Of a DNA stretch of 64,000 nt, positions 9,154 to 17,503 are shown in pieces. Location: assembly GCA_020634165.1 (NCBI GenBank), contig JACKCF010000001.1:2170001-2234000 (forward strand), given 5' to 3'. Below the pieces are notes generated by a model that was not told the DNA's origin, searched no databases, and saw nothing but the letters and a program-made list of their open reading frames with translations. Both the position numbers and the translations under genes were made by a program. Numbering within the stretch: the stretch's first letter is position 1; the number at the start of each line of letters is the position of its first letter. This DNA is from Anaerolineaceae bacterium (GTDB taxonomy: Bacteria; Chloroflexota; Anaerolineae; Aggregatilineales; Phototrophicaceae).

Positions 9154-9846
9154 TTAGCCGTTATGCTTCTCGAAGCGATACCCCACACGATGCTCGGTCA
9201 GGATATAGACAGGGTTGCTGGGGTCGGCCTCGATTTTCCGGCGGAGCTGGCTGACGTAGACACGTGGATAATATACATCATCAATGTATTCACGCCCCCA
9301 AACCTGCTCCAACAGATCGCGTTGATTGACAACACGGCCAGAGTTCTCCATTAGCACCGCTAACAGCTTGAACTCAGTCGGCGTCAGGTGAACTTTGCGA
9401 CTCTGTACATAGACATGGCGACGATGTAGATCGACATTCAGGTAGCCATCATCGTAGGATTGCTCAGTTTGGGAGACTGCTGCTTGTGCACGACGCATCA
9501 ATGCGAGCACGCGGGCTACAAATTCATTCAGCCTGATCGGCTTGATAAGATACTCATCAGCACCGGCGTTTAAGCCATCGATCACATCCTGCTCGGTGAT
9601 GGCCTGTGACGATAGCATCATAATGGGTGTATCTGCAACTTCGCGAATACGCTTAGAGACAGTCAGCCCATTCATCTCACCAGGCATAACAATATCAAGC
9701 ACAACGATGTCTGGATGCTCGCTGTGGAAGCTCTTTAGACCTTCCAGCCCGTTGGCACAGACAACCACTTCAAATCCCTCGCGACGCAGCTTACGTCCCA
9801 GGGCCTCACGTATATCTTGTTCGTCGTCAACAATTAACGCTTTCAT
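9154..9846 (-). CDS. OmpR/PhoB-family response regulator
   Basis: The 230-residue protein has a receiver domain (residues 1-115) with acidic pair D7/D8, phospho-acceptor Asp51 in LDIVMPG and the switch Lys in IKP, and a winged-helix DNA-binding domain (about 130-230) with LTPTEFKLLAVL and RVYVSQLRRKIEADPSNP. I chose ATG 9846 because it gives the canonical MKALIVDDEQ start; the frame is open further upstream but that extension (Cys-rich, no family similarity) is not typical. No Shine-Dalgarno sequence is seen before 9846, and a candidate promoter ends only about 8 bases upstream, so the mRNA may be leaderless. Partner of the adjacent histidine kinase. Confidence 0.93.
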   Translation of the reverse strand: MKALIVDDEQDIREALGRKLRREGFEVVVCANGLEGLKSFHSEHPDIVVLDIVMPGEMNGLTVSKRIREVADTPIMMLSSQAITEQDVIDGLNAGADEYLIKPIRLNEFVARVLALMRRAQAAVSQTEQSYDDGYLNVDLHRRHVYVQSRKVHLTPTEFKLLAVLMENSGRVVNQRDLLEQVWGREYIDDVYYPRVYVSQLRRKIEADPSNPVYILTEHRVGYRFEKHNG

Positions 9847-9853
9847 AATACAT

Positions 9854-9882
9854 AGTTTAGCCGAACCCATTTTTGCGCACAA
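9854..9882 (-). promoter_or_regulatory. Candidate promoter of the response regulator/kinase operon
   Basis: On the minus strand TTGTGC (9877-9882), a 17-base spacer and TAAACT (9854-9859). The predicted start of transcription is about 9847, almost at the ATG at 9846. The -10 element matches the consensus in four of six positions. Confidence 0.4.
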
Positions 9883-9952
9883 GTTAAGATTAAGCGTATG
9901 GAGCGAACTGCAAGCGCATTTTAGTCGTCGGGTAAAGATACTTAACATTCGC

Positions 9953-9958
9953 TATAAT
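9953..9958 (+). promoter_or_regulatory. Candidate -10 box of the PKD lipoprotein gene
   Basis: A perfect TATAAT stands 38 bases before the ATG at 9997, in the divergent intergenic region. No good -35 element is found at the right distance, so the promoter may need an activator, for example the divergently encoded regulator; the last point is inference. Confidence 0.45.
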
Positions 9959-9996
9959 AGTTTAAGAATGATCATCCAAATTCAAAGGTAGCTGAC

Positions 9997-12900
9997 ATGC
10001 GGCAAAGATTTGGTCGACTTTATTTATTGTTCCTCTTTGGCATGTTAGCCGCTTTTGTATTAAGTGCCTGTAACTTAGGTGCTGGCGATACAGAAGCGAC
10101 GCTGACGCCTGCCCCATCAGCAACTGGTGTGGCACCGACACGTACATTGCTGCCGGATGGGGCGATCCCCACCCAGGCATTTGTCACTGTGACGCCGCCG
10201 CAGTTCCCAACGTTATCTCAGGCGACATCTGTTGCAGTTTTCCCAACTGCCCAGCTACCGCCTGTTCAGCCGACATCGACGCCGGTGCCAGTGAGCATCA
10301 TTATCCTGTCGCCGGTGCCAGGGAATATTGCTTCTGGCAATGTGCAGGTACTTGGCTCGGCTATCCATCCGAACTTTTTGCAGTATCGGCTCGAATATGG
10401 CCCAGACCCCAATCCATCTAATCTCTGGTTCCCGATTACGAGCGTCATCCAGCAACCTGTGCTGAACGGCAGCCTTGGTATCTGGAACACAAATACGGCT
10501 GCTTCACCGGATGGCGTCTACCAATTGCGTTTGCGTGTGTTCCTGCGCGATGGCAGACAGGAGATTACAACTGCTGGAAATATCCACATTCGTAATCAGC
10601 AGCCGACGCCGCAGCCAACCAATACTCAGACGATTCCGCGGCCAATCGCCGCGTTCACTCAGGATCGGACGTCGGGCAATGCGCCGTTGGTGATCCGGTT
10701 CAGCAATCTATCTCAAGGACAGATTTCCAGTTACTCATGGGAATTTGGCGATACAGGTAACAGCAACCAGGCCAACCCAGTCCATACCTATCAATCGCCG
10801 GGTGTGTATACGGTCACTTTGCGTGTAACCGGACCTGGCGGCACGGCAAATGTTTCTCGCCAGATTAACGTCACAAGTCCATCAGCGCCTGTGGCTTCAT
10901 TCAACGTCAACCCGACGAGTGGTGAAGCCCCGTTGACTGTGACTTTCACCAATACAACCACTGGGAGCTATACAACCAGTTTGTGGGACTTCGGTGATGG
11001 AGAAACCAGCACCAGTAACAGTCCCAGCCACACATTTGATGATGTGGGAACCTACAACGTCATTTTGCAGGTAATCGGCCCAGGCGGTACGGCGCAAGCT
11101 GTTCGCCAGATTACTGTCGAAAATCCACAGGTGCCGGCCCCTGTTGCTGGCTTCACACCCAGTGTGACCAGTGGTAATGTGCCGCTGACGGTGACCTTTG
11201 GTAATACCACTACCGGGGAAACCACGATGTTCCTCTGGGACTTCGATGGTGATGGCATTACAGATAGCACAGACAAAGACCCCACCTATGTCTTCCAGAA
11301 TCCGGGCACGTTTGAAGTATTGTTGACAGCGCTTGGTCCTGGTGGGCAAAGTTCGACAACGGCCTCTATCACAGCATCCCAGCCCGTAAATGCGCCTGTC
11401 GCAGGTTTCAATGTTTCACCTGCGTCCGGCGATGCCCCGCTGACTGTCCAATTCACGAACACAACTACGGGCGATGTCACAGGCTATAGCTGGGACTTCA
11501 ACAATGATGGTATTCCAGATAGCACCGCACAAAGCCCTAGCTTTACATTCCTGAATGCGGGCACCTATACCGTGCGTTTAGCTGCTACCGGACCTGGCGG
11601 CACAACAACTGCCCAAAAGACGGTCACGGTACTGACGCCGCTTGAGCCACCGTCAGCCAGTTTTGAGGCTAACCCGACCGTTGGTGAAGCGCCTCTTTCG
11701 GTGATTTTCACCAATACGTCAGTGGGCAGTGAATTGACCTTCGCCTGGGACTTCAATGGTGACGGTACAGTTGATAGCGATGCTTCAAACCCAACGTTTG
11801 TCTATCAGACGGCAGGTACTTATGAGGCGAGTCTGCGCGTCACAAATCCGGTCGGAGAAGATAGCTACAGTCTGACTGTGACCGTCGAAGAGGATGTTGA
11901 ATTCTTCCCACCGACAGCCGCATTCAATGCAACGCCTACAACCGGACTAGCACCGTTGGAAGTCGCCTTCCAGAACCAGTCCTTCGGTGATGTTACGGGC
12001 TACGAGTGGGACTTTGACGGTGATGGCAGCGTTGATAGCACCGACACAAGCCCAACATTTACCTACCAAGGCGCTGGGCAATTTGTGGCGAGCCTGAAGG
12101 CTATTGGTCCAGGTGGTGAGAATACTGTTTCGACGACCATCACGGTTGAAGAACCATCACCGCCGGTTGCCGACTTTGCAGTCGATTTCAGCAGCGGCAA
12201 TGCCCCATTAACCGTGACCTTCACTGGCAATCCTTCGGGAACAGTTGATAGCTTTAGCTGGGACTTCGACGGCGATGGCATCGCCGACAATGCGAGTGCA
12301 TTGACGACACAGTTCACTTACAATCAGCCCGGTGAATACACGGCTACATTTACCGTAAACGGCGCGGGCCAGACTGATAGTGCATCGCAAACGATTACCG
12401 TTAATGCAGCACCACAACCGCCGACGGCATCCTTATCGGTTGATGTAAGCAGTGGCCCTGCCCCATTGACTGTGACCTTCACTAATGAGACTGATCCAGC
12501 GACGTTTGATGCCGTTTCGTGGGACTTCAATAACGATGGCACAGCAGATTCGACTGACACCCCAACCACAACCTTCACATATGACCAGGCGGGTACTTAT
12601 ACGGCTGTTTTGTATGTAGCTAAGGATGGATTGTCAGGTTCTGCAACGCAGCAGATCACGGTCAGCGAACCAGCACCGCCGGAAGCGCCAAATGTAACGT
12701 TCAATGCTCAACCGACATCAGGCACTGCTCCGCTGGAAGTGACCTTCTCTATCACCACACCAGCCGATACCTACACGTCGCTTTCGTGGGATTTCGATAA
12801 TGACGGTATTGCTGACAATACGACAGATACGACTGCAACGCATACTTACCAGCAAGAAGGGACTTACACCGCCACATTGATGTTAGACAACAATGGCGCT

Positions 12901-14772
12901 TCTGCTAGTGCGTCACAGACTATCACTGTGAACGCAGCTCCGGTTCCACCTGTTGCAAACTTCACAGTTGACTTCAGCAGTGGTAATGCCCCACTGATCG
13001 TGACGTTCACCAGCACATCAACTGGTGACGTAGAGAGTCTGTCATGGGATTTCAATGGCGATGGCGCACCGGACAACACGACGGATGCTACGGCGACCTT
13101 CACCTACAACAACCCAGGTAGCTACAACGCCACACTGACGGTGAATGGTGCAGGTACCGCTGATACCATCACGCAGGCAATCACAGTCAGCGCAGCGCCT
13201 GTGGCACCAGTCGCCAGTTTCACGGCTGATCCGATAAGTGGCACAGCACCGCTGACCGTAACCTTCACCAGCACATCAACAGGTGACGTCGAAAGCCTGT
13301 CATGGGATTTCAATGGCGATGGCGCACCGGACAACACGACAGATGGCACGGCGACCTTCACCTATAACAACCCAGGTGATTACAACGCCACGCTGACGGT
13401 GAACGGTGCCGGAACCAACGATACTATCTCGCAGGTCATCAGTGTGAGTGCTGCGCCAGTGGCACCGGTGGCCAGCTTTACAGCCGCCCCGACCAGTGGT
13501 ACTGCGCCGCTGACCGTGACCTTCACCAATACGTCTACAGGCGATGTCGAAGGCCTGTCATGGGACTTCAATGGCGATGGGACGCCGGATAATACGACTG
13601 ACGGAACGACAACTTTCACCTACAACAACCCAGGCGACTACAATGCCACGCTGACGGTGAACGGTGCTGGTACCAGCGATAGCATCGCGCAGGTCATCAG
13701 TGTGAGCGCAGCAGTGGTTCCGCCAGTAGCCAGCTTTACGGCTGATCCGACCAGCGGCAGTGCACCGCTGACGGTGGCCTTCACCAGCACATCGACAGGT
13801 GATGTTGAAAACTTCTCCTGGGACTTCAATGGTGATGGCACGCCGGACAACACGACCGATGCTACAGCGACCTTCACGTATGACACTGCGGGTGACTACA
13901 ATGTCACGCTGACCGTGAACGGCGCTGGCACCAGCAACTCAACATCGCAGGTTATCAGTGTGACGAGTGCAGCACCTGTGATTCCGACAGGCAACCTGGC
14001 TTTTGTCACAGATCGCGATGGCAACAACGAGATCTATGTGACCGACAGTACAGGTCCGGTCAATGTAACTAACAATCCGGCTTCGGATACTGATCCAGTT
14101 TGGTCGCCAGATGGGTCGAAGATCGCCTTTGTCTCGGATCGCAGTGGCAACGATGATATCTATGTCCTCACTCTGGCTGATATGTCGGTGGCTCAGTTGA
14201 CGAACGACGGCAATCGTGATCTTGATCCCGCATGGTCGCCAGATGGTACCAAGATTGCCTTTGCCTCGGATCGTTTTGGTGATCTTGATATCCTGATCAT
14301 GAACGCTGATGGATCGAATCCGGTTGCACTGACTACAGAAACGGCTGCCGAACGGCACCCGACATGGTCGCCAGACGGACAGCGGATTGCGTATCAGTCA
14401 GATATCACGGGTAATCAGGACCTCTTCGTCACCGAGATTGGGAATCCTGGCAACGTCGTCCAACTAACGACGGACGGGCAGGACGATACAGAACCGGTAT
14501 GGTCACCGAACAGTGACAACATTGCTTATATCGCAGCACGAGATGCTGATGGCGATGTCTTCCTGGTCAATGCGAATACGGCCGAGTCTACCCGTATCAT
14601 GACCAATGACAGTATGGAATCCGGTCCTGCCTGGTCGGCTGACGGCACCCAGATCATGTATGCGTCAAATGCGTTTGGGGATTTGGACTTGTTTACCATG
14701 AATGCGGATGGTTCCAACCCAACGCAATATACAACAAGTCCGTCCAATGACTTCGCGCCATCGTTGAAATAG
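9997..14772 (+). CDS. Giant lipoprotein: 13 PKD domains plus TolB-like propeller
   Basis: This 1591-residue protein begins with a lipoprotein signal peptide (MRQRFGRLYLLFLFGMLAAF, lipobox LSAC, Cys25) and a Pro/Thr-rich linker, then an Ig-like segment (about residues 95-200). Thirteen PKD domains of about 85 residues follow (about 215-1325), each with the pattern P-V-A-x-F ... SG-x-APL-x-V-x-F ... WDF ... G-x-Y-x-A-x-L-x-V-x-G. From the third onward the usual WDFGDG is expanded to WDFNGDGxxD, a D-x-N-x-D-G-x-x-D loop like calcium-binding EF-hand loops. The C-terminus (about 1330-1591) has six WD40-like TolB blades with WSPDG-x-x-IAF-x-SDR. It would be anchored on the outer face of the membrane and reach far out, as an adhesin, wall or polymer-binding protein. 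Function beyond that is open. Confidence 0.93.
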   Translation: MRQRFGRLYLLFLFGMLAAFVLSACNLGAGDTEATLTPAPSATGVAPTRTLLPDGAIPTQAFVTVTPPQFPTLSQATSVAVFPTAQLPPVQPTSTPVPVSIIILSPVPGNIASGNVQVLGSAIHPNFLQYRLEYGPDPNPSNLWFPITSVIQQPVLNGSLGIWNTNTAASPDGVYQLRLRVFLRDGRQEITTAGNIHIRNQQPTPQPTNTQTIPRPIAAFTQDRTSGNAPLVIRFSNLSQGQISSYSWEFGDTGNSNQANPVHTYQSPGVYTVTLRVTGPGGTANVSRQINVTSPSAPVASFNVNPTSGEAPLTVTFTNTTTGSYTTSLWDFGDGETSTSNSPSHTFDDVGTYNVILQVIGPGGTAQAVRQITVENPQVPAPVAGFTPSVTSGNVPLTVTFGNTTTGETTMFLWDFDGDGITDSTDKDPTYVFQNPGTFEVLLTALGPGGQSSTTASITASQPVNAPVAGFNVSPASGDAPLTVQFTNTTTGDVTGYSWDFNNDGIPDSTAQSPSFTFLNAGTYTVRLAATGPGGTTTAQKTVTVLTPLEPPSASFEANPTVGEAPLSVIFTNTSVGSELTFAWDFNGDGTVDSDASNPTFVYQTAGTYEASLRVTNPVGEDSYSLTVTVEEDVEFFPPTAAFNATPTTGLAPLEVAFQNQSFGDVTGYEWDFDGDGSVDSTDTSPTFTYQGAGQFVASLKAIGPGGENTVSTTITVEEPSPPVADFAVDFSSGNAPLTVTFTGNPSGTVDSFSWDFDGDGIADNASALTTQFTYNQPGEYTATFTVNGAGQTDSASQTITVNAAPQPPTASLSVDVSSGPAPLTVTFTNETDPATFDAVSWDFNNDGTADSTDTPTTTFTYDQAGTYTAVLYVAKDGLSGSATQQITVSEPAPPEAPNVTFNAQPTSGTAPLEVTFSITTPADTYTSLSWDFDNDGIADNTTDTTATHTYQQEGTYTATLMLDNNGASASASQTITVNAAPVPPVANFTVDFSSGNAPLIVTFTSTSTGDVESLSWDFNGDGAPDNTTDATATFTYNNPGSYNATLTVNGAGTADTITQAITVSAAPVAPVASFTADPISGTAPLTVTFTSTSTGDVESLSWDFNGDGAPDNTTDGTATFTYNNPGDYNATLTVNGAGTNDTISQVISVSAAPVAPVASFTAAPTSGTAPLTVTFTNTSTGDVEGLSWDFNGDGTPDNTTDGTTTFTYNNPGDYNATLTVNGAGTSDSIAQVISVSAAVVPPVASFTADPTSGSAPLTVAFTSTSTGDVENFSWDFNGDGTPDNTTDATATFTYDTAGDYNVTLTVNGAGTSNSTSQVISVTSAAPVIPTGNLAFVTDRDGNNEIYVTDSTGPVNVTNNPASDTDPVWSPDGSKIAFVSDRSGNDDIYVLTLADMSVAQLTNDGNRDLDPAWSPDGTKIAFASDRFGDLDILIMNADGSNPVALTTETAAERHPTWSPDGQRIAYQSDITGNQDLFVTEIGNPGNVVQLTTDGQDDTEPVWSPNSDNIAYIAARDADGDVFLVNANTAESTRIMTNDSMESGPAWSADGTQIMYASNAFGDLDLFTMNADGSNPTQYTTSPSNDFAPSLK
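10637..13980 (+). repeat. Thirteen tandem PKD-coding repeats (unit about 258 bp)
   Basis: The coding sequence holds 13 in-frame repeats. The first nine have drifted (unit length 81-89 codons), while the last four (from about 12949, 13207, 13465 and 13723) are all close to 258 bases and nearly identical over long stretches such as the segment encoding TSTGDVE..SWDFNGDG. This gradient suggests recent duplication at the 3' end of the array. Confidence 0.9.
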
Positions 14773-14784
14773 TATCCACATGTG

Positions 14785-14816
14785 TGGCGACCGCCTGAGC
14801 ATTCGGGCGGTCGCCA
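14785..14816 (+). terminator. Strong hairpin after the PKD lipoprotein gene
   Basis: An 11-bp perfect stem (TGGCGACCGCC ... GGCGGTCGCCA) with a 10-base loop lies 12 bases after the lipoprotein stop codon. The tail (TCTATATCT) is poor in consecutive T, so termination may be partial and the next gene may receive some read-through. Confidence 0.65.
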
Positions 14817-14832
14817 TCTATATCTCCAGAAT

Positions 14833-15900
14833 ATGCCGAAACATAAAAAACAGAGAGCTAAACAGGCCGTTCTCAGGCGACAGAGCTATGTCATCGAAGT
14901 TGTCGAAGGCTTGGAAGATATTGTTCAGAAGGAACTGGGCGAGAAAATTCCATCAGCCAAAGTTGTTTTCGTTTCTTCCGGCGAACTGACAATTACGTAT
15001 GATGGTCCTCCGCAAGAACTGGAACTGCTACGAACGGTCCTCAGTATCTATGAGGCGCTTGATTTCCCGGTACCCCGGCCCAAGGCACTCTTGGGCCATG
15101 AGCATTTTACACGCCTGATAGATGCGATCAGGCGCAGCATTAGTCGATGGCGCATGCGCCCGCAAAATTGGCATCTGGCTGCTGCGGGTAGCCAGACAAG
15201 TGTCATGCAAAGAGTGATAGAAGCTGTCTCAGAGGCATTACAACTACCCCATGATGATAATGAGGGTGACCTTATGCTGCGGGTACGGCCAAATAAATTA
15301 AGCGATCAACCCATATGGCAGGTGCTTATCCGCCTGACACCACGTCCCCTGGCGACTCGTCCCTGGCGAGTAGCCAATATGCCTGGTGCGCTCAATGCGT
15401 CGGTTGCAGCGGCAATGCAATATCTAGTCAAAGCTCGCGCGGATGATCGCTTCTTGAACATCGCCTGTGGTTCAGGCACAATACTCATCGAACGGTTGCT
15501 TACACAACCTGCGGAGGTAGCTCTAGGGGTAGACATCGATAGAGATGCGCTGGATAGTGCATTGTCGAATATTGTCGAAGCTGGCGTTCACATCGACGGC
15601 CTCATTCAGGCAGATGCCTGTGATTTGCCGTTTCCTGGGGCGAGCTTTACATCGGTTATGGCTGACCTGCCCTTTGGTCAGCTAGTCGGCAACCACAAAG
15701 ACAATCTGGCCCTGTATCCGGCAGTTTTGGACGAGGTAGCACGCATCACTGAATCCGGCGCCAATTTTGTCATCGTCACACATGAAGTAAAATTGATGGA
15801 GCAGTGTCTCGCTACCAATCAATGGTGGCGCCGCAAACAAGAAATCAAAATCAACCTGACAGGCATTCATCCGAGAATCTATGTCCTTCAACGTGCTTAA
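14833..15900 (+). CDS. THUMP-domain class I methyltransferase (TrmN/RlmL-like)
   Basis: The 355-residue protein has an N-terminal THUMP-like RNA-binding region (residues about 15-150, starting YVIEVVEGLEDIVQKELGEK) and a C-terminal Rossmann SAM-binding domain with DRFLNIACGSGTILIE, the acidic VDIDRDAL strand and the catalytic block ADLPFGQ, which corresponds to the N/D-PPY/F motif of N2-guanosine methyltransferases. D-L-P-F-G is also found in Trm14/TrmN-type tRNA enzymes that act on guanosine 6. I start at ATG 14833 (MPKHKKQR) because the frame's upstream ATG at 14782 lies before a terminator hairpin. Likely substrate: a guanosine in tRNA, less likely rRNA. It overlaps the next gene by 20 bases. 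Confidence 0.87.
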   Translation: MPKHKKQRAKQAVLRRQSYVIEVVEGLEDIVQKELGEKIPSAKVVFVSSGELTITYDGPPQELELLRTVLSIYEALDFPVPRPKALLGHEHFTRLIDAIRRSISRWRMRPQNWHLAAAGSQTSVMQRVIEAVSEALQLPHDDNEGDLMLRVRPNKLSDQPIWQVLIRLTPRPLATRPWRVANMPGALNASVAAAMQYLVKARADDRFLNIACGSGTILIERLLTQPAEVALGVDIDRDALDSALSNIVEAGVHIDGLIQADACDLPFPGASFTSVMADLPFGQLVGNHKDNLALYPAVLDEVARITESGANFVIVTHEVKLMEQCLATNQWWRRKQEIKINLTGIHPRIYVLQRA

Positions 15901-17494
15901 ACCTACTTTATACCTCATTGCCTTAGCTGGCCTGCTGGTTGTTCTGGTTGCTTGCCAGCCGGAAGAGCCAGCACAAGTGCCGATTGTGTCGGTCATTGAA
16001 GGCGGCATCGAGCGTACCTATGAGTTACCCGAATCTCGAACCGTTGACGAATTCCTGAATGATATTGGCATCGAGCGAGGCGAACTTGATCGTGTATCTC
16101 CGCCAGGATACATCCAACTGACCGATAATACGCGCATCACCATCGTGCGGGTTGAAGAACGTGTCGATTGCGAGGTAGAGAATATTCCATATCAGCAGCA
16201 GCGCATTCCGCGAGAAGGTTTGCAGCCCGATGAGGAGTTCATTGCGCAGTCTGGGAAGAATGGTAGTCAAAATGTGTGCTACCGGATCACAATCGAAGAT
16301 GGAAACGAAACGACACGCATTCAGGCAGGCGAACCAACGATCATTGAGCAACCTGTAGACGAAATCATCGTCTTTGGCAGCGATCAGGACCCTGATCCAA
16401 TTGCCATCAATGGCACCCTGGCCTACATCAATAACGGTAATGCCTGGGCGATTACGGGCAATACGCAGGCCAAAACGCAACTGACGGCGTCCAGTGATCT
16501 GGATGGGATCGCATTTAGTCTTGCGGCCAATGGCGATTACCTACTTTTCACAATAAAGTCTGATGACACAGAAACGACGATCAATGAGCTTTGGTTGATC
16601 GAGACAAGCGGCAGTAAAGATCCGGTTCCGTTGGTGCTGACAGACGTACTGCAAGCGGATTGGGTCCCTGGCCGGAATAATGTCATCAGCTATTCCACCG
16701 CGGAAATTGCCCCAAGCGCACCGTTCTGGGATTCACTCAATAATTTGTGGACGGCGCAGATTGACCCCGCCAACGGCGAATCGCTCAATCCACGTCAGAT
16801 ATTACCTGAGTCAGTTGGTGGCTATGAAGGCTGGTGGGGAACACTTTTCGCGTGGTCATCGGATGGCACCCGACTTGCCTGGTCGCGTGCAGATTCAGTT
16901 GGCATGATTAATGAAGATGGGGAAGAAATCGTCCTCGCCAATTACCCACTTTTCAGGACGACCTCGCCTTATTCGTGGCGCACAACGCTTTCCTGGTCGT
17001 GGGATGATTCGCAGGTGGTGTTTGTCGAGCATGGCCCGCCTACAGGTTCCGAACCCGCTGATTCCAGCCCGATATACAATGTGGCTGTAGTGGCCACGAA
17101 TGGCGACTTTAACGCCACTGTTGTCGAAAGTGCCGGTATCTGGGCGTCGCCTCAGTTTTCTCCACCCGTACGTCATGACGGCGAAACATTTGATCGTGGG
17201 TATCTGGCATATATGCGCGCGCGCGATCCTTTCCGCACTGTTGGCGGCGAATATGATTTGGTAGTTGCAGATCGTGACGGGAGCAACGCACAAGTAGTTT
17301 TCCCACTATCTACGCAGGTTGGCATTCGGGCTGTGTTATCGGGACTGACTTCGCGCAATTTTGTATGGAGCCCGGATGGCACGATGATCGCGGTTGTTTA
17401 CCTGGGTGACATCTGGATTATTGATGTGGAATCCGGTGCTACATACCAGATCACGTTCGATAAGCAATCTTCTTATCCAGTCTGGTCCTCTTAG
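15881..17494 (+). CDS. Lipoprotein with DUF348-like, G5 and TolB-like propeller domains
   Basis: The 537-residue protein has a lipoprotein signal peptide (MSFNVLKPTL..., lipobox LVAC, Cys25). Residues 33-92 resemble the DUF348 ubiquitin-like fold seen in YabE (VEGG..R, TVDEFLNDIGIERGELDRVSP). Residues 95-168 match a G5 domain (ENIPYQQQRIP, SGKNGSQNVCYRITIEDG, EQPVDEIIVFG). The rest (about 175-537) is a WD40/TolB-like propeller with FAWSSDGTRLAWSR and FVWSPDGTMIAVV. C97 and C133 sit in the G5 part and could form a disulfide. G5 domains bind cell-wall glycans, so a role at the envelope is likely. It starts within the methyltransferase gene and is followed after 9 bases by the glycosidase/ligase fusion. 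Confidence 0.85.
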   Translation: MSFNVLKPTLYLIALAGLLVVLVACQPEEPAQVPIVSVIEGGIERTYELPESRTVDEFLNDIGIERGELDRVSPPGYIQLTDNTRITIVRVEERVDCEVENIPYQQQRIPREGLQPDEEFIAQSGKNGSQNVCYRITIEDGNETTRIQAGEPTIIEQPVDEIIVFGSDQDPDPIAINGTLAYINNGNAWAITGNTQAKTQLTASSDLDGIAFSLAANGDYLLFTIKSDDTETTINELWLIETSGSKDPVPLVLTDVLQADWVPGRNNVISYSTAEIAPSAPFWDSLNNLWTAQIDPANGESLNPRQILPESVGGYEGWWGTLFAWSSDGTRLAWSRADSVGMINEDGEEIVLANYPLFRTTSPYSWRTTLSWSWDDSQVVFVEHGPPTGSEPADSSPIYNVAVVATNGDFNATVVESAGIWASPQFSPPVRHDGETFDRGYLAYMRARDPFRTVGGEYDLVVADRDGSNAQVVFPLSTQVGIRAVLSGLTSRNFVWSPDGTMIAVVYLGDIWIIDVESGATYQITFDKQSSYPVWSS

Positions 17495-17503
17495 AACCGC
17501 GCG

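Noticed and set aside
9847..9948. N-terminal extension of the response regulator to 9948.
   Set aside because: The extra 34 residues are Cys- and Leu-rich without similarity, and the receiver domain starts canonically at 9846.
12864..13886. Four minus-strand frames of about 80 codons spaced by exactly 258 bases.
   Set aside because: They are the reverse frames of the four young PKD repeats and repeat because the DNA repeats, so they are not genes.
10637..13980. Regular repeats that might suggest a CRISPR array.
   Set aside because: The unit is about 258 bases, in frame, and encodes PKD domains; there are no short direct repeats with unique spacers.
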